A stretch of 64,000 nucleotides of DNA from Paenirhizobium naphthalenivorans (GCF_007992095.1 NZ_BJZP01000001.1:124001-188000), one strand, 5' to 3'. Shown: positions 1 to 9,000, counted from the first letter of the stretch. The notes: generated from the sequence alone by a model not told the origin. Translations and numbers: made by a program.

Positions 1-540
1 GACACCTATTCCGTGGTGAAAGAGAAAGTGCCGAGCGGTGGAACCTATTGTTCGCTGTGCTCGCGGCTGCGTCGCGGCAATCTCTATCGCGTGGCGCGCG
101 AGGAAGGCTGCGACGCGCTGGTGCTCGGCCATCACCGCGAGGACATTCTCGAAACCTTCTTCATGAACTTCTTCCATGGCGGCCGCCTGTCGACCATGCC
201 GGCCAAGCTCATGAACGACGATGGCGACCTGATGTTGCTCAGGCCGCTCGCCTATGCGGCGGAGGACGATCTGGCGCGCTTTGCCGCCGCCATGGAGTTC
301 CCCATCATTCCTTGCGATCTGTGCGGCTCGCAGGACGGCCTGCAGCGCAATGCGATGAAGGACATGCTGGCTGGTATCGAAGCGAAGATGCCGGGCCGCA
401 AGGACGCCATGCTGCGGGCGCTTGGCCACGTTGATCCTTCGCATCTGCTCGATCCGAAGCTTTTCGACTTTTCCGGGCTCGCTGTCACGACATCGTCACA
501 AGACGCAGGCAACGAGGCGCCTTCGATCCAATCCAATTGA
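1..540 (+). CDS. ttcA: TtcA, tRNA 2-thiocytidine synthetase (5'-truncated)
   Basis: The reading frame is open from the first base, so the N-terminal part with the ATP-binding PP-loop lies outside the window; 179 codons remain. The product thiolates cytidine 32 of certain tRNAs using ATP and a 4Fe-4S cluster. Two CxxC motifs are visible, CSLC at residues 17-20 and CDLC at 105-108 of the visible part, as expected for TtcA, where three cysteines hold the cluster. The segment '[13 protein letters not shown]' between them is characteristic of the family. The tail after about residue 150 is low-complexity and poorly conserved. An inositol-phosphatase gene follows after 15 bases on the same strand, so the genes may be cotranscribed. 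Confidence 0.93.
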   Translation, partial: DTYSVVKEKVPSGGTYCSLCSRLRRGNLYRVAREEGCDALVLGHHREDILETFFMNFFHGGRLSTMPAKLMNDDGDLMLLRPLAYAAEDDLARFAAAMEFPIIPCDLCGSQDGLQRNAMKDMLAGIEAKMPGRKDAMLRALGHVDPSHLLDPKLFDFSGLAVTTSSQDAGNEAPSIQSN

Positions 541-555
541 AAAGGCGCGGCCCCA

Positions 556-1392
556 GTGTTCAACGACCATGATATCGAGGCCGCCCTTCATATTGTCAAA
601 GAGGTGGCTGCCACCGAAATCATGCCGCGCTTCCGGCGCCTTGGCACTTCGGACATTGCCGAGAAGAAATCCTCGATCGATCTGGTCACCGATGCTGACA
701 TCAAGGCCGAGCGTGCCATCACCGACGCCTTGCTGCGCCGTTGGCCGGGCGCTCTGATCGTCGGCGAAGAGGCCTGCGAGACGAATCCGGAAGCCATCGG
801 CGGATTGAAAGATGCGGAACTCGCCTTCGTCATCGATCCGGTCGACGGCACGTTCAATTTTGCCGCGGGCCTGCCGATCTTCGGCACCAATCTTGCCGTC
901 ACCAGCCGCGGCGAAACGGTCGCGGGACTGATCCACGAACCGATGATCGGTGACACGCTGGTAGCGGTAAAGGGAGCGGGCGCAAAAATGGTGCGGGCCG
1001 ACAGGGATGTCGAGGCAATCGAGGTCGCGTCAGTCGTTTCCCTGTCCGAGATGGTCGGGACGATCTCCGTCAACAATCTGCCATTCCAGGAGCGCAGCCG
1101 GATCAGCGGCAACCTCGCCGCCACCCGCATGGCCTTCGCCTATAACTGCTCGGCCTACGAATACTGGATGGTCGCGACCGGAAAGGTGCATTTCATCGGC
1201 CATCATGCGCTGATGCCGTGGGACCATCTGGCTGGCGTGCTCATTCATCAGGAGGCGGGCGGGGTTACGGCGCGGTTTGACGGAAGCCCCTATCTGCCGG
1301 GAAACACCACCGGCGGTATTCTGTCGGCGCCCGACCGCGAGAGCTGGCAAATGATCCTCGACCACGTGATCGCGCCGAGCCGCGCTCTCTAG
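556..1392 (+). CDS. Inositol monophosphatase family protein, copy 1
   Basis: This 278-residue protein belongs to the Mg-dependent, Li-sensitive inositol monophosphatase superfamily (IMPase, SuhB, CysQ, histidinol phosphatase). The metal-binding motifs are intact: GEE near residue 70, DPVDGT at 94-99 and WDHLAG at 222-227. The likely reaction is removal of phosphate from a small sugar or inositol phosphate in the cytoplasm. The exact substrate cannot be told from these motifs, and 3'(2'),5'-bisphosphate is also possible. The start is a GTG 15 bases after ttcA, with no ATG upstream in frame. A paralog of similar length follows 34 bases downstream with the same domain order, so this is a tandem duplication. 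Confidence 0.9.
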   Translation: MFNDHDIEAALHIVKEVAATEIMPRFRRLGTSDIAEKKSSIDLVTDADIKAERAITDALLRRWPGALIVGEEACETNPEAIGGLKDAELAFVIDPVDGTFNFAAGLPIFGTNLAVTSRGETVAGLIHEPMIGDTLVAVKGAGAKMVRADRDVEAIEVASVVSLSEMVGTISVNNLPFQERSRISGNLAATRMAFAYNCSAYEYWMVATGKVHFIGHHALMPWDHLAGVLIHQEAGGVTARFDGSPYLPGNTTGGILSAPDRESWQMILDHVIAPSRAL

Positions 1393-1426
1393 CCGATAAA
1401 CCAGGACGATCGAAAGGACTTGCAAT

Positions 1427-2248
1427 ATGGCCGAACTCGACATCGCGGCACTCGCCAACGCACTTCAGGAGGCGGCGGCGACGGAAATTCTGCCGCGCTT
1501 CCGCAAGCTCGGTGAAGGCGACATACGAATGAAATCGGAGGCGATCGATCTGGTCACCGAAGCCGATGAGGCGGCGGAGCAGCTGATTCGCGAACGTGTC
1601 GCCGAAACCATGCCGGACGCCGTGTTCATCGGCGAGGAGGCTGTCGCTGCCGATCCGGCCCTGCTCGACAAGATAGCCGACGCTGATCTCGCCGTAATCG
1701 TCGATCCAATCGACGGCACCTTCAACTACGCGGCCGGCCTTCCGCTGTTCGGTGTGATGCTGAGTGTGGTGGCCAGGGGCGAGACCGTTGCCGGCATCAT
1801 CTACGATCCGATGGGCAATGACTGGCTGATCGCCGAAAAGGGGGCGGGCGCCTGGATGTGCGGCGCGGACGGGTCGCAGGCGCAGGTGGCGGTCGCCCCG
1901 GCGGTGCCACTCAACCAGATGGTCGGCATTGCCGCAATGACCTACATGGAAACCGAGACCAAGCGGAAGATTCTTGGCAATCTCGCCGATGTCCGGCTGT
2001 TCACCAGCTACCGCTGCTCGGCGCATGAGTACCGTACCTTTGCCGCCGGCCACCTGCATTTCCTGATGTACAAGAAGCTGATGCCTTGGGACCACCTGGC
2101 GGGCACGCTGATTTCACAGGAGGCCGGGGCCCATGTCGCTCGTCTTGATGGTTCGCCCTACCTGCCGCACAATTTTGACGGCGGGCTCCTCATCGCTCCA
2201 GACCGCGAAAGCTGGCAGGAACTGCGGGACAAGGTGTTCACCGTCTGA
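1427..2248 (+). CDS. Inositol monophosphatase family protein, copy 2
   Basis: This 273-residue protein is a second member of the inositol monophosphatase superfamily, next to copy 1. It keeps GEE, DPIDGT at about residues 93-98 and WDHLAG at about 221-226, so the two-metal phosphatase site should be functional. The ATG is preceded by AAAGGA at suitable spacing. The two paralogs align along their whole length but differ clearly in sequence, so the duplication is old and they may have separate substrates. Candidates are inositol phosphate and histidinol phosphate; nothing visible here decides between them. A hairpin terminator lies just after the stop codon and ends the ttcA-side transcription unit. 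Confidence 0.9.
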   Translation: MAELDIAALANALQEAAATEILPRFRKLGEGDIRMKSEAIDLVTEADEAAEQLIRERVAETMPDAVFIGEEAVAADPALLDKIADADLAVIVDPIDGTFNYAAGLPLFGVMLSVVARGETVAGIIYDPMGNDWLIAEKGAGAWMCGADGSQAQVAVAPAVPLNQMVGIAAMTYMETETKRKILGNLADVRLFTSYRCSAHEYRTFAAGHLHFLMYKKLMPWDHLAGTLISQEAGAHVARLDGSPYLPHNFDGGLLIAPDRESWQELRDKVFTV

Positions 2249-2266
2249 GGTGGAATCCCGGAAATG

Positions 2267-2299
2267 AAAACCCACGCGGTGGAGGCCGCGCGGGTTTTT
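2267..2299 (+). terminator. Intrinsic terminator after the inositol phosphatase genes
   Basis: A GC-rich stem (CCC-a-CGCGG paired with CCGCG-c-GGG, one mismatch, six-base loop) is followed by TTTTT and preceded by AAAA. It starts 19 bases after the stop codon. The A-tract on the 5' side means it can also work on the minus strand for the convergent exporter gene. Confidence 0.85.
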
Positions 2300-2457
2300 C
2301 TTTGTTTTGCTGATCGCGCAAATATCGATAATCAGGCCCATATCAACGCATGAGCGCAGGAAAGCGGACGGGGCGGGCCGAAGGACGGTCGTCCGGCGTT
2401 GCTTGCAGAAGTCAGAGCCACCGTCCCGCAGTCGCCGGACGATGTGAAGTCCCGCGA

Positions 2458-3705
2458 TCAGACCGGCTTGTTCTGCTGCCGGAATAATATGCCACCCTCG
2501 CCAATCAGCACGAAGACCAGGCCGATGAGCGATACGGTGAAATAGCCGGCCACCATCGGCAATGCTGTGCCGTCATAAGCCTGGCCGATCATCGCGCCGA
2601 TCAGCGAGCCGCCGACGGTTCCCATGAAGCCGAGCACGGATGAAGCCGTGCCGGCGACGTGGCCAAGCGGTTCCATGGCGAGAGAGTTGAAGTTCGAGCC
2701 TATCCAGCCGAATTGGAACATGGCGAGCGAGAAGAACGTCATGAACAATGGGAACGGCATGGGTTGGGGACCTAGCACCTGGGCCACCAGCCAGAAGAAG
2801 GTGATGGCGATGAAGCCAAGGAGCGAGGCGTGTGACAGGCGGCGCATGCCGAACCGGCCGACGAGTCGCGCGTTGACGAAGGACGACAGCGCCATGAACA
2901 GGGCCACGCCGGCAAAGGCGGCGGCAAACCAGACGCCGAGATCGTAGATCCCGACATAGACCTGCTGAGCCGAGTTGATGAAGCCGAACAGGGCACCGAA
3001 GATGAAGGTGCTGGCGATCGTGTAGCAAAGCGCGATGCGGTTGGTCAGAACAATGCGAAAGCCCTGGAAGATCGAGGCGGCTGTAAATGGCCGGACATCC
3101 TTCGGTGTCAGGGTCTCCGGCAGCCGAACATACATCCACAAGCCGACTACCAGTGCCGATGCCGCCATGAAGACGAAGATCCAGTGCCAATGGCCCATGA
3201 ACATGATGACCTGGCCGGTGCCGGGTGCAATGACGGGGATGACCATGAACACCATCATGATCAGCGACATCACTTCCGCCATCTGCCGGCCGCCATAGAC
3301 GTCGCGGACGATCGAGACGGTGACGACGCGGGTCGCCGCAGAGCCGATGCCCTGAATGACACGCAGCACGAGCAGGCTGGCGAAGGAAGGGACGAAAACC
3401 ACGGCAAGCGAGGACAGCACATAGATACCGAGGCCGAACAGCATCGGGCGGCGGCGGCCAAACCGATCCGCGATCGGGCCATAGAACAGCTGAGCGACAC
3501 CGAAGCCAATCAGGTAGGCGGATACGACGTACTGGCGGTGGTTTGCATTCTCGACGTTCAGGGCGCTGCCGATCTGTTGCAGGCCGGGGAGCATGATGTC
3601 GATCGCCAGCGCGTTGAGCGACATCAAGAAAGCCATCATTGCGATGAATTCTGCCCGGCCCATTCCGCGCAGATTGGCGGGTGCCAACTGTAACGTTGTC
3701 GTCAT
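2458..3705 (-). CDS. MFS multidrug/drug-resistance exporter, Bcr/CflA type
   Basis: This is a 415-residue inner-membrane transporter of the major facilitator superfamily with about twelve hydrophobic segments. The stretch 'ALAIDIMLPGLQQIG' in helix 1 and 'GPIADRFGRRRP' in the loop after helix 2 are typical of the proton-driven Bcr/CflA drug-efflux subfamily. The substrate is unknown. The start chosen at 3705 (MTTTLQLAP) has AGGA a short distance upstream. A further in-frame start 14 codons upstream would run into the palindrome at 3729-3753 and is less likely. The gene lies downstream of grxD on the same strand, with a terminator and a perfect palindrome in between, so it is probably separately regulated. 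Confidence 0.9.
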   Translation of the reverse strand: MTTTLQLAPANLRGMGRAEFIAMMAFLMSLNALAIDIMLPGLQQIGSALNVENANHRQYVVSAYLIGFGVAQLFYGPIADRFGRRRPMLFGLGIYVLSSLAVVFVPSFASLLVLRVIQGIGSAATRVVTVSIVRDVYGGRQMAEVMSLIMMVFMVIPVIAPGTGQVIMFMGHWHWIFVFMAASALVVGLWMYVRLPETLTPKDVRPFTAASIFQGFRIVLTNRIALCYTIASTFIFGALFGFINSAQQVYVGIYDLGVWFAAAFAGVALFMALSSFVNARLVGRFGMRRLSHASLLGFIAITFFWLVAQVLGPQPMPFPLFMTFFSLAMFQFGWIGSNFNSLAMEPLGHVAGTASSVLGFMGTVGGSLIGAMIGQAYDGTALPMVAGYFTVSLIGLVFVLIGEGGILFRQQNKPV

Positions 3706-3728
3706 AGTCCAATATCCTAAACAGAGAT

Positions 3729-3753
3729 AAGGCGTTGCTTGTGGCAACGCCTT
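3729..3753. promoter_or_regulatory. Perfect 25-base palindrome in the exporter leader
   Basis: AAGGCGTTGC and GCAACGCCTT form a perfect ten-base inverted repeat around five bases, ending 24 bases upstream of the exporter start codon at 3705. On the exporter strand it is followed by ATCTC and not by a T-run, so it is unlikely to be a simple terminator. It may be an operator for a repressor of the exporter or an RNA hairpin in its leader. Confidence 0.5.
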
Positions 3754-3768
3754 TAAAAAGATGATCGA

Positions 3769-3795
3769 ATTACCAAACCCGCAAAATACGCGGGT
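3769..3795 (-). terminator. Probable terminator of grxD
   Basis: On the minus strand ACCCGC, a seven-base loop and GCGGGT form a hairpin seven bases after the grxD stop codon. It is followed by the T-containing tail TTGGTAATT. The tail is imperfect, so termination may be partial. Confidence 0.55.
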
Positions 3796-3801
3796 GACGG
3801 A

Positions 3802-4134
3802 TCAGGCCGCGCCGCGAACAGCGATGCCCTGGTCTTCGAAGTGCTTCTGCAACTCGCCGGCCTGGAACATTTCGCGGATAATGTCGCAGCCGCCGACAAA
3901 CTCGCCCTTGATGTAGAGCTGCGGAATGGTTGGCCAGTTGGAAAACTCCTTAATGCCCTGGCGAATCTCGTCGTCGGCCAGCACGTTGATGCCTTTGAAG
4001 TCGACGCCGACGTAGTCGAGGATCTGCACGACCTGACCGGAGAAGCCACACTGCGGGAATTGCGGCGTGCCCTTCATGAAGAGCACCACATCGTTGGTCT
4101 TAACTTCGTTGGCGATGAAATCCTGAACGCTCAT
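3802..4134 (-). CDS. grxD: GrxD, monothiol CGFS glutaredoxin
   Basis: This 110-residue glutaredoxin carries the monothiol active site CGFS at residues 29-32. Such proteins bind a 2Fe-2S cluster with glutathione and pass it to apo-proteins, often as a complex with a BolA protein. It has the standard family length and the conserved '[19 protein letters not shown]' stretch, which includes the cis-proline glutathione-binding region. The start at 4134 has AAAGGAT upstream. A BolA-family gene lies about 360 bases upstream on the same strand with a small basic ORF between them, matching the well-known Grx-BolA partnership. Confidence 0.96.
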   Translation of the reverse strand: MSVQDFIANEVKTNDVVLFMKGTPQFPQCGFSGQVVQILDYVGVDFKGINVLADDEIRQGIKEFSNWPTIPQLYIKGEFVGGCDIIREMFQAGELQKHFEDQGIAVRGAA

Positions 4135-4250
4135 GGGGGTATCCTTTCACACGCGGTTTCAAGGGCCGCTGTCTCTGATGTGCAATCTAAATAGCAAGCA
4201 GTCGCTGTCTTTTCCAGAGCGTAAAAACGCAAGGCGACCAGAACGCGGGC

Positions 4251-4478
4251 TCAGCTGCTGCGTTGCCGGCTGCGCTTCGCGGCCGTACGCCGACGACTTG
4301 TCTGTTTCTTGGCCGGCTTGCGGGGCTGGCTCGTCTTCTTGACGAACCGGCCGGTGGTCGCCGATCTGGTCTGGCGCTTGCGTCGGCGCGTCGTGGCCTT
4401 TCCGGTTGTCTTCTTCAAGATCTCCTTGAGAACGCCTGAAATGACGTTCTCCACGACGTCCTTGATCAGATCGGCCAT
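4251..4478 (-). CDS. Small lysine/arginine-rich protein, function unknown
   Basis: This 75-residue protein has an N-terminal amphipathic, hydrophobic stretch of about 25 residues (MADLIKDVVENVISGVLKE). The rest is a tail very rich in Lys, Arg, Ser and Thr with histone-H1-like composition. A GGGAGG ribosome-binding site in front of the ATG supports translation. It sits between grxD and the BolA gene on the same strand, with about 20 bases to the BolA stop codon. The basic tail suggests nucleic-acid or acidic-lipid binding, but this is inference from composition. No named family is recognised. Confidence 0.7.
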   Translation of the reverse strand: MADLIKDVVENVISGVLKEILKKTTGKATTRRRKRQTRSATTGRFVKKTSQPRKPAKKQTSRRRTAAKRSRQRSS

Positions 4479-4498
4479 GCTGATGCCTCCCTAAGCGC

Positions 4499-4732
4499 TC
4501 AGTCCGGGATCGAGGTCTGGAGGGCAAGGGCGTGCAGCACACCGCCCATGTTGCCCTTCAGGGCGTCATAGACCATCTGGTGCTGCTGCACGCGCGACTT
4601 GCCACGGAATGCCTCGGCCACGACCTCGGCGGCGTAGTGATCACCGTCACCGGCGAGATCGCGAATCGCCACCTTCGCGCCGGGGATGCCGGCCTTGATC
4701 AGGTCTTCGATGTCACCGGGTTTCATAGCCAT
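4499..4732 (-). CDS. BolA family protein (IbaG-like)
   Basis: This is a compact BolA/IbaG-type protein of 77 residues. The motif GDGDHY near residues 28-33 includes the histidine used as cluster ligand in Grx-BolA heterodimers, and 'SRVQQHQMVYDAL' is the conserved helix. Its likely role is iron-sulfur trafficking or regulation with the CGFS glutaredoxin encoded downstream. The start at 4732 (MAMKPGD) has GGAG six bases upstream; a start seven codons earlier has no such site. It follows purL after 30 bases on the same strand, so purL, this gene, the basic ORF and grxD may form one transcript. Confidence 0.9.
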   Translation of the reverse strand: MAMKPGDIEDLIKAGIPGAKVAIRDLAGDGDHYAAEVVAEAFRGKSRVQQHQMVYDALKGNMGGVLHALALQTSIPD

Positions 4733-4762
4733 GTCTGTCTCCTGCGTATGCAACGCATCGCC

Positions 4763-6985
4763 TCAGGCGATACTGCCGTCCATGTAGCGAGGGAACCATG
4801 ATTCATGTGCCGAACGCAATTCCTCGATTGCAATCGAACGGGCATCGCCCAGCACGACATTGTTACCACCTGTGCGCCCGATCCAGGGGCAGAAGACGCC
4901 GGCGGCCTCGGCACGCAGGAGCACGGTGTCGACATCGTCCTGACGAACGGTCAGCACGTAGCGGCCCTGATCCTCGCCATAAAAGACCGGGATCGGATCC
5001 GTGCCTTCAAGGGCGTTGATCGTCGCGCCGATTCCGGAGGCCATCGCCATTTCCGCAACGGCAAGCCCAAGGCCACCCGACGAGCAGTCGTGCACCGCAG
5101 TTGCCAGTCCTTCCTCGATCAGGCCGCGGACGAAGTCTCCGGTCTTCTTTTCGTGCACCAGGTCGACATGCGGTGCCGGACCGTCGGTGCGGCCGTGGAT
5201 GTCACGCAGATAGACAGATTGGCCAAGATGGGTGCCCCAGCCCGATGGTGCGCCAGCGAGCAGAATGGCTTCACCCTGGGCGGCAAAACGGATGCGCGCC
5301 ATCTTGGCCCAATCCTTGAGAAGGCCGACGCCGGCAATTGTCGGGGTCGGCAGGATGGCCTGACCATTGGTCTCGTTATAGAGCGACACATTGCCCGAGA
5401 CGATGGGAAAGTCGAGCGCCTTGCAGGCTTCGCCGATACCCTTGATGGCAAAGACCAACTGGCCCATGATCTCCGGCTTTTCAGGGTTGCCGAAGTTCAG
5501 ATTGTCGGTGGAGGCGAGCGGTAGTGCGCCGGTTGCCGTGATGTTGCGCCAGCATTCGGCAACTGCCTGTTTGCCGCCTTCGAACGGATCGGCCTCGACA
5601 TAGCGCGGGGTGACGTCGGAGGAGAAGGCAAGCGCCTTCTTCGGATGGGTGTCGACGCGCACGACGCCGGCGTCGCCGCCGGGCAATTGCAGCGAGTTTC
5701 CCTGGATCAGGGTGTCATACTGTTCATAGACCCAGCGCCGCGACGAGTTGTTCGGCGAGCCGACCAGCTTGACGAGCGCGTCGGCGACATCGGCCTGCGG
5801 CACGTCGCCTTCGGCAAGTGGTGCGGGGGCTTTCGGCTCGACCCACGGGCGGTCGTATTCCGGAGCCTCGTCTCCCAGTTCCTTGATCGGCAGGTTGGCG
5901 ACTTCCTCGCCCTGGTGCAGGACACGGAACCGCAGGTCGTCGGTGGTGTGGCCGACGATGGCGAAATCGAGGCCCCATTTGACGAAAATCGCCTTGGCGA
6001 CCTCTTCCTTGGACGGCTCGAGAACCATGAGCATGCGCTCCTGGCTTTCCGACAGCATCATTTCGTAAGCGGTCATGCGCTCTTCGCGCACCGGCACCTT
6101 GTCGAGGTCAAGTTCGATGCCAAGGTCACCCTTGGCGCCCATTTCGACGGCCGAACAGGTAAGGCCTGCCGCACCCATGTCCTGAATAGCGATGACCGCG
6201 CCGGTCTGCATCAGCTCGAGGCAGGCCTCCAGCAGGCACTTCTCGGTGAAGGGGTCGCCGACCTGGACGGTCGGGCGCTTTTCCTCAATCGATTCGTCGA
6301 ACTCGGCCGATGCCATCGTCGCGCCGCCGACGCCGTCACGGCCGGTCTTGGCGCCGAGGTAGACGACCGGCAAGCCGACGCCCTTGGCCTCTGACAGAAA
6401 GATGGCGTTCGACTTGGCGAGGCCGGCGGCAAAGGCGTTGACGAGAATATTGCCATTGTAGCGGGCGTCGAACTCGACTTCGCCGCCGACAGTCGGGACG
6501 CCGAAGGAATTGCCGTAGCCGCCGACACCGGCAACGACGCCAGACACGAGGTGCCGGGTCTTCGGGTGATCGGGAGCGCCAAAACGCAGGGCGTTCATGG
6601 CTGCGACCGGGCGGGCGCCCATGGTGAAGACGTCGCGGAGAATGCCGCCGACGCCGGTTGCAGCGCCCTGGTAGGGCTCGATGTAGGACGGGTGGTTATG
6701 GCTTTCCATCTTGAAGACGACGCAATCGCCGTCATCAATATCCACCACGCCGGCATTCTCACCGGGACCCTGGATGACCCGTTCGCCCGTGGTCGGCAGG
6801 GTTTTCAGCCATTTCTTCGAAGACTTGTAGGAGCAGTGCTCATTCCACATGGCCGAGAAGATGCCGAGCTCGGTGAATGTCGGTTCGCGGCCGATCAGTT
6901 GCAGGATCCGCTCGTATTCGTCTGGCTTGAGGCCGTGGGCGGCTACGAGTTCGGGGGTGATCTGGATCGTGTTGGGGATCGTCAT
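4763..6985 (-). CDS. purL: PurL, phosphoribosylformylglycinamidine synthase subunit II
   Basis: This 740-residue protein is the small-type PurL that converts FGAR to FGAM with ATP, using ammonia delivered by PurQ with the help of PurS (purine step 4). The length and the N-terminal '[19 protein letters not shown]' segment, with its metal-binding and substrate-binding residues, are typical. '[20 protein letters not shown]' and several glycine-rich ATP-site loops follow. The partners purQ and purS lie about 4 kb away on the same strand, separated by a regulator and two envelope genes. The start ([13 protein letters not shown]) fits the family N-terminus. Confidence 0.97.
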   Translation of the reverse strand: MTIPNTIQITPELVAAHGLKPDEYERILQLIGREPTFTELGIFSAMWNEHCSYKSSKKWLKTLPTTGERVIQGPGENAGVVDIDDGDCVVFKMESHNHPSYIEPYQGAATGVGGILRDVFTMGARPVAAMNALRFGAPDHPKTRHLVSGVVAGVGGYGNSFGVPTVGGEVEFDARYNGNILVNAFAAGLAKSNAIFLSEAKGVGLPVVYLGAKTGRDGVGGATMASAEFDESIEEKRPTVQVGDPFTEKCLLEACLELMQTGAVIAIQDMGAAGLTCSAVEMGAKGDLGIELDLDKVPVREERMTAYEMMLSESQERMLMVLEPSKEEVAKAIFVKWGLDFAIVGHTTDDLRFRVLHQGEEVANLPIKELGDEAPEYDRPWVEPKAPAPLAEGDVPQADVADALVKLVGSPNNSSRRWVYEQYDTLIQGNSLQLPGGDAGVVRVDTHPKKALAFSSDVTPRYVEADPFEGGKQAVAECWRNITATGALPLASTDNLNFGNPEKPEIMGQLVFAIKGIGEACKALDFPIVSGNVSLYNETNGQAILPTPTIAGVGLLKDWAKMARIRFAAQGEAILLAGAPSGWGTHLGQSVYLRDIHGRTDGPAPHVDLVHEKKTGDFVRGLIEEGLATAVHDCSSGGLGLAVAEMAMASGIGATINALEGTDPIPVFYGEDQGRYVLTVRQDDVDTVLLRAEAAGVFCPWIGRTGGNNVVLGDARSIAIEELRSAHESWFPRYMDGSIA

Positions 6986-7129
6986 CGCTGGTCCTGGATA
7001 GCCTGCCGGAAATCGGGGTTTGCGCGCTTCTTTAACGCATGTATGTCAATGGCGCGACAGGAAAATGCGGCTGACAACAGCTACGCGCCAAACCTTGGCT
7101 CCTGTCTAGCCTGCCGGGCATCTCCTTGT

Positions 7130-8548
7130 TCAGGCGATGCTGTCGTAACCGGCGCCGCCATTCTCCAGCAGCCGTCGTAGAACGGCGAAGCCCGCTCGCA
7201 CCTCGTCAAGGTGACGCGGCGACGAGAAGCTTATCCGGACACGATGCAATACCTTCTCCGATCGGCCGGCCTTGAATTCGTCTTCGTCGTCGATCAGCAC
7301 GCCTTCGGTCAGCGCGGCTTGTTTGAAAGTGCCCGACAGCCAAGGATCGGGCAGCGCCAGCCAGAGAAAGGGCACGGCGGGGTGCGAAACCAAGTCGAAG
7401 CCCGAGAGATAGGTGCGCGCCAGCGCCTCGCGCGCCGCGATTTCGGCGGCGCACAGGCCCCGAATGCGCGTCGCGTCGCCCGATAGCACCAGGCGTGCGC
7501 AAAGTTCGGCGAGCAGGAAGGGTATGCCGCCGGTCATCATCTTGTGGGCGATACGAACCCGTTGCGCAAAATGCGGCGGACAGGCGACCCAGCCGCCACG
7601 CACGCCGGCCGCCACGGATTTCGATAGTCCGCCGACCAGAAACGTTCGTTCCGGTCCCAGTTCGGCTAGCAATGGCAGAGGTTCCGGCGACATCGCGCCA
7701 TAGAGGTCGTCCTCGATCAGCCAGACGCTATACCGGCGGGCAATGTCGACAATCGCCTTGCGACGTTCGAGCGGCATCGTCGCCAATGTTGGGTTTTGTG
7801 CGGACGACATGAAGAAGGCGACCTTCGGATGCTGCTGGGCGCAGAGGCGTTCGAACTCCTCAGGGATGACGCCTTTGGCATCGCTTTCGACGAGAACGGT
7901 GCGGCGTCCGGCGAGGCCGGCGGCGCGACTGACCTGCGAGTAGGTGAGATGTTCGAACACCACCTTGTCGCCCGGCGCTGTCACGGCGGTGATGACCGCC
8001 ATGATCCCGGCATGGGCGCCAAGGGTCGGTACGATGTCCTGCGGCGCCGGAGCCCAGTCCCCCTTGCTCAGCCAGCGTGCGCCGGCCGTGAACCAGTGAT
8101 CGGGAAAGCTGCGCGTGTAGCTTGCGATGTCGGCCGGGTGATCGCGCAGGATCGCTGCGATATGGCTCTGCAGACAGGCGCCCTGATCCACGTCCGGCGC
8201 AGCGGTGCTATCGAAGCGGATCTTGCCCGGTGGGGGGGTAATGGCCCGCGTGCCGACGAGGGAGGCGGTCACCGGATCGAGATTGGCCTCGGGCGGCGCA
8301 TCACGTGTATCGCGCACGAAGGTGCCCCGCCCCACTTCGCCGCTGACCAGCCCGCGCTCATGCACTAGGGCGTAGCCTCGGCTCACTGTGCCGATGGTGA
8401 TTCCGAGATCGTAGGCGAGATTGCGCTGCGGCGGCAGCTTGGCGCCAGCCGGCAGGCTGCCCGCAGCGATCGCCGTCTCGATCTGGTCGGCGAGGCGCAC
8501 ATAGATCGGGCCTTTGCCTTGGGATAGGTCTGGAAGCCAATTTGTCAT
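7130..8548 (-). CDS. MocR-family transcriptional regulator (GntR-aminotransferase fusion)
   Basis: An N-terminal winged-helix GntR DNA-binding domain (about residues 15-80, with 'LPPQRNLAYDLGITIGTVSRGYALVHERGLVSGEVGRGTFV' split across it) is fused to a fold-type I aminotransferase domain. The PLP-binding residues are visible: the N of SAQNPT, the D of IEDDLYG and the lysine of GGLSKS. Such proteins use PLP or amino compounds as effector and usually regulate a divergent gene. Two adjacent ATG codons at 8551 and 8548 overlap a perfect palindrome. An upstream in-frame extension to 8629 is possible but would run across the repeats shared with the divergent gene. The divergent neighbour is a DUF1127 gene. 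Confidence 0.88.
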   Translation of the reverse strand: MTNWLPDLSQGKGPIYVRLADQIETAIAAGSLPAGAKLPPQRNLAYDLGITIGTVSRGYALVHERGLVSGEVGRGTFVRDTRDAPPEANLDPVTASLVGTRAITPPPGKIRFDSTAAPDVDQGACLQSHIAAILRDHPADIASYTRSFPDHWFTAGARWLSKGDWAPAPQDIVPTLGAHAGIMAVITAVTAPGDKVVFEHLTYSQVSRAAGLAGRRTVLVESDAKGVIPEEFERLCAQQHPKVAFFMSSAQNPTLATMPLERRKAIVDIARRYSVWLIEDDLYGAMSPEPLPLLAELGPERTFLVGGLSKSVAAGVRGGWVACPPHFAQRVRIAHKMMTGGIPFLLAELCARLVLSGDATRIRGLCAAEIAAREALARTYLSGFDLVSHPAVPFLWLALPDPWLSGTFKQAALTEGVLIDDEDEFKAGRSEKVLHRVRISFSSPRHLDEVRAGFAVLRRLLENGGAGYDSIA

Positions 8549-8556
8549 CATGACAA
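8542..8556. promoter_or_regulatory. Palindrome over the MocR start codon (candidate autoregulatory operator)
   Basis: TTGTCAT-C-ATGACAA is a perfect seven-base inverted repeat around one base. It overlaps the two candidate ATG start codons of the MocR gene. A repressor bound here would block the regulator's own expression. This is inference from position and symmetry only. Confidence 0.45.
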
Positions 8557-8595
8557 TTGCATACATTGCCTCGCTTATTAGGTCAATATAGAGCG

Positions 8596-8671
8596 ATTGT
8601 ATCGATATGTTCTTGAGATTTGGGTTCAATATGACCGATACAATGAGATATATGAGTTCAATTGATACAAT
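8596..8671. promoter_or_regulatory. Three GATACAAT octamers between MocR and DUF1127 genes
   Basis: ATTGTATC occurs at 8596-8603, and its reverse complement GATACAAT at 8637-8644 and 8664-8671. The two direct copies are 27 bases apart, start to start. MocR and GntR regulators commonly bind repeated sites in the intergenic region next to a divergent target. This suggests control of the DUF1127 gene and of the regulator itself. Confidence 0.5.
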
Positions 8672-8909
8672 CTATCCCGATGGCTACGCACGTGAGACGA
8701 TTTTCCGGTCTCCGGGGGACATGCTGACTCCGGCCACGCAGCCCTCGGGGGCGATGGCACGCCTCTGGCAACGGCTGTCTCATTGGCGGATGAAGCGGGC
8801 GGGCCGCTTGGCGTTGAGTGAGCTCACCAACGATCAACTGCGGGATATTGGCCTGACTCGCGTCGAGGCTGATCGCGAAGTCCGCAAATCGCGCCTGTTG
8901 ATGCTGTGA
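8652..8909 (+). CDS. DUF1127 domain small protein
   Basis: The C-terminal part (LWQRLSHWRMKRAGRLAL... followed by LSELTNDQLRDIGLTR) is a clear DUF1127 (YjiS-like) domain, a basic helical module of about 45 residues. In rhizobia and Agrobacterium small DUF1127 proteins have been linked to RNA turnover and to phosphate and stress responses. The start is uncertain. The ATG at 8652 gives 85 residues with normal codon use; the ATG at 8721 gives 62 residues and follows a G-run that sits too close to it. Earlier ATGs would put all three octamer repeats inside the gene. The gene is divergent from the MocR regulator and probably its target. Confidence 0.75.
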   Translation: MSSIDTIYPDGYARETIFRSPGDMLTPATQPSGAMARLWQRLSHWRMKRAGRLALSELTNDQLRDIGLTRVEADREVRKSRLLML

Positions 8910-9000
8910 TCGTGGATATGGAAGCCGCCGGTCCTTTAACAGAGATAGCGCTGGGGGCTAATCCTGTAACCCGCTGTCGTTTGAGATGATTAGCTCCGCG

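Noticed and set aside
8607..8651. Earlier start codons of the DUF1127 gene (8607 and 8631)
   Set aside because: They lack ribosome-binding sites and would place the octamer repeats and the likely promoter inside the gene.
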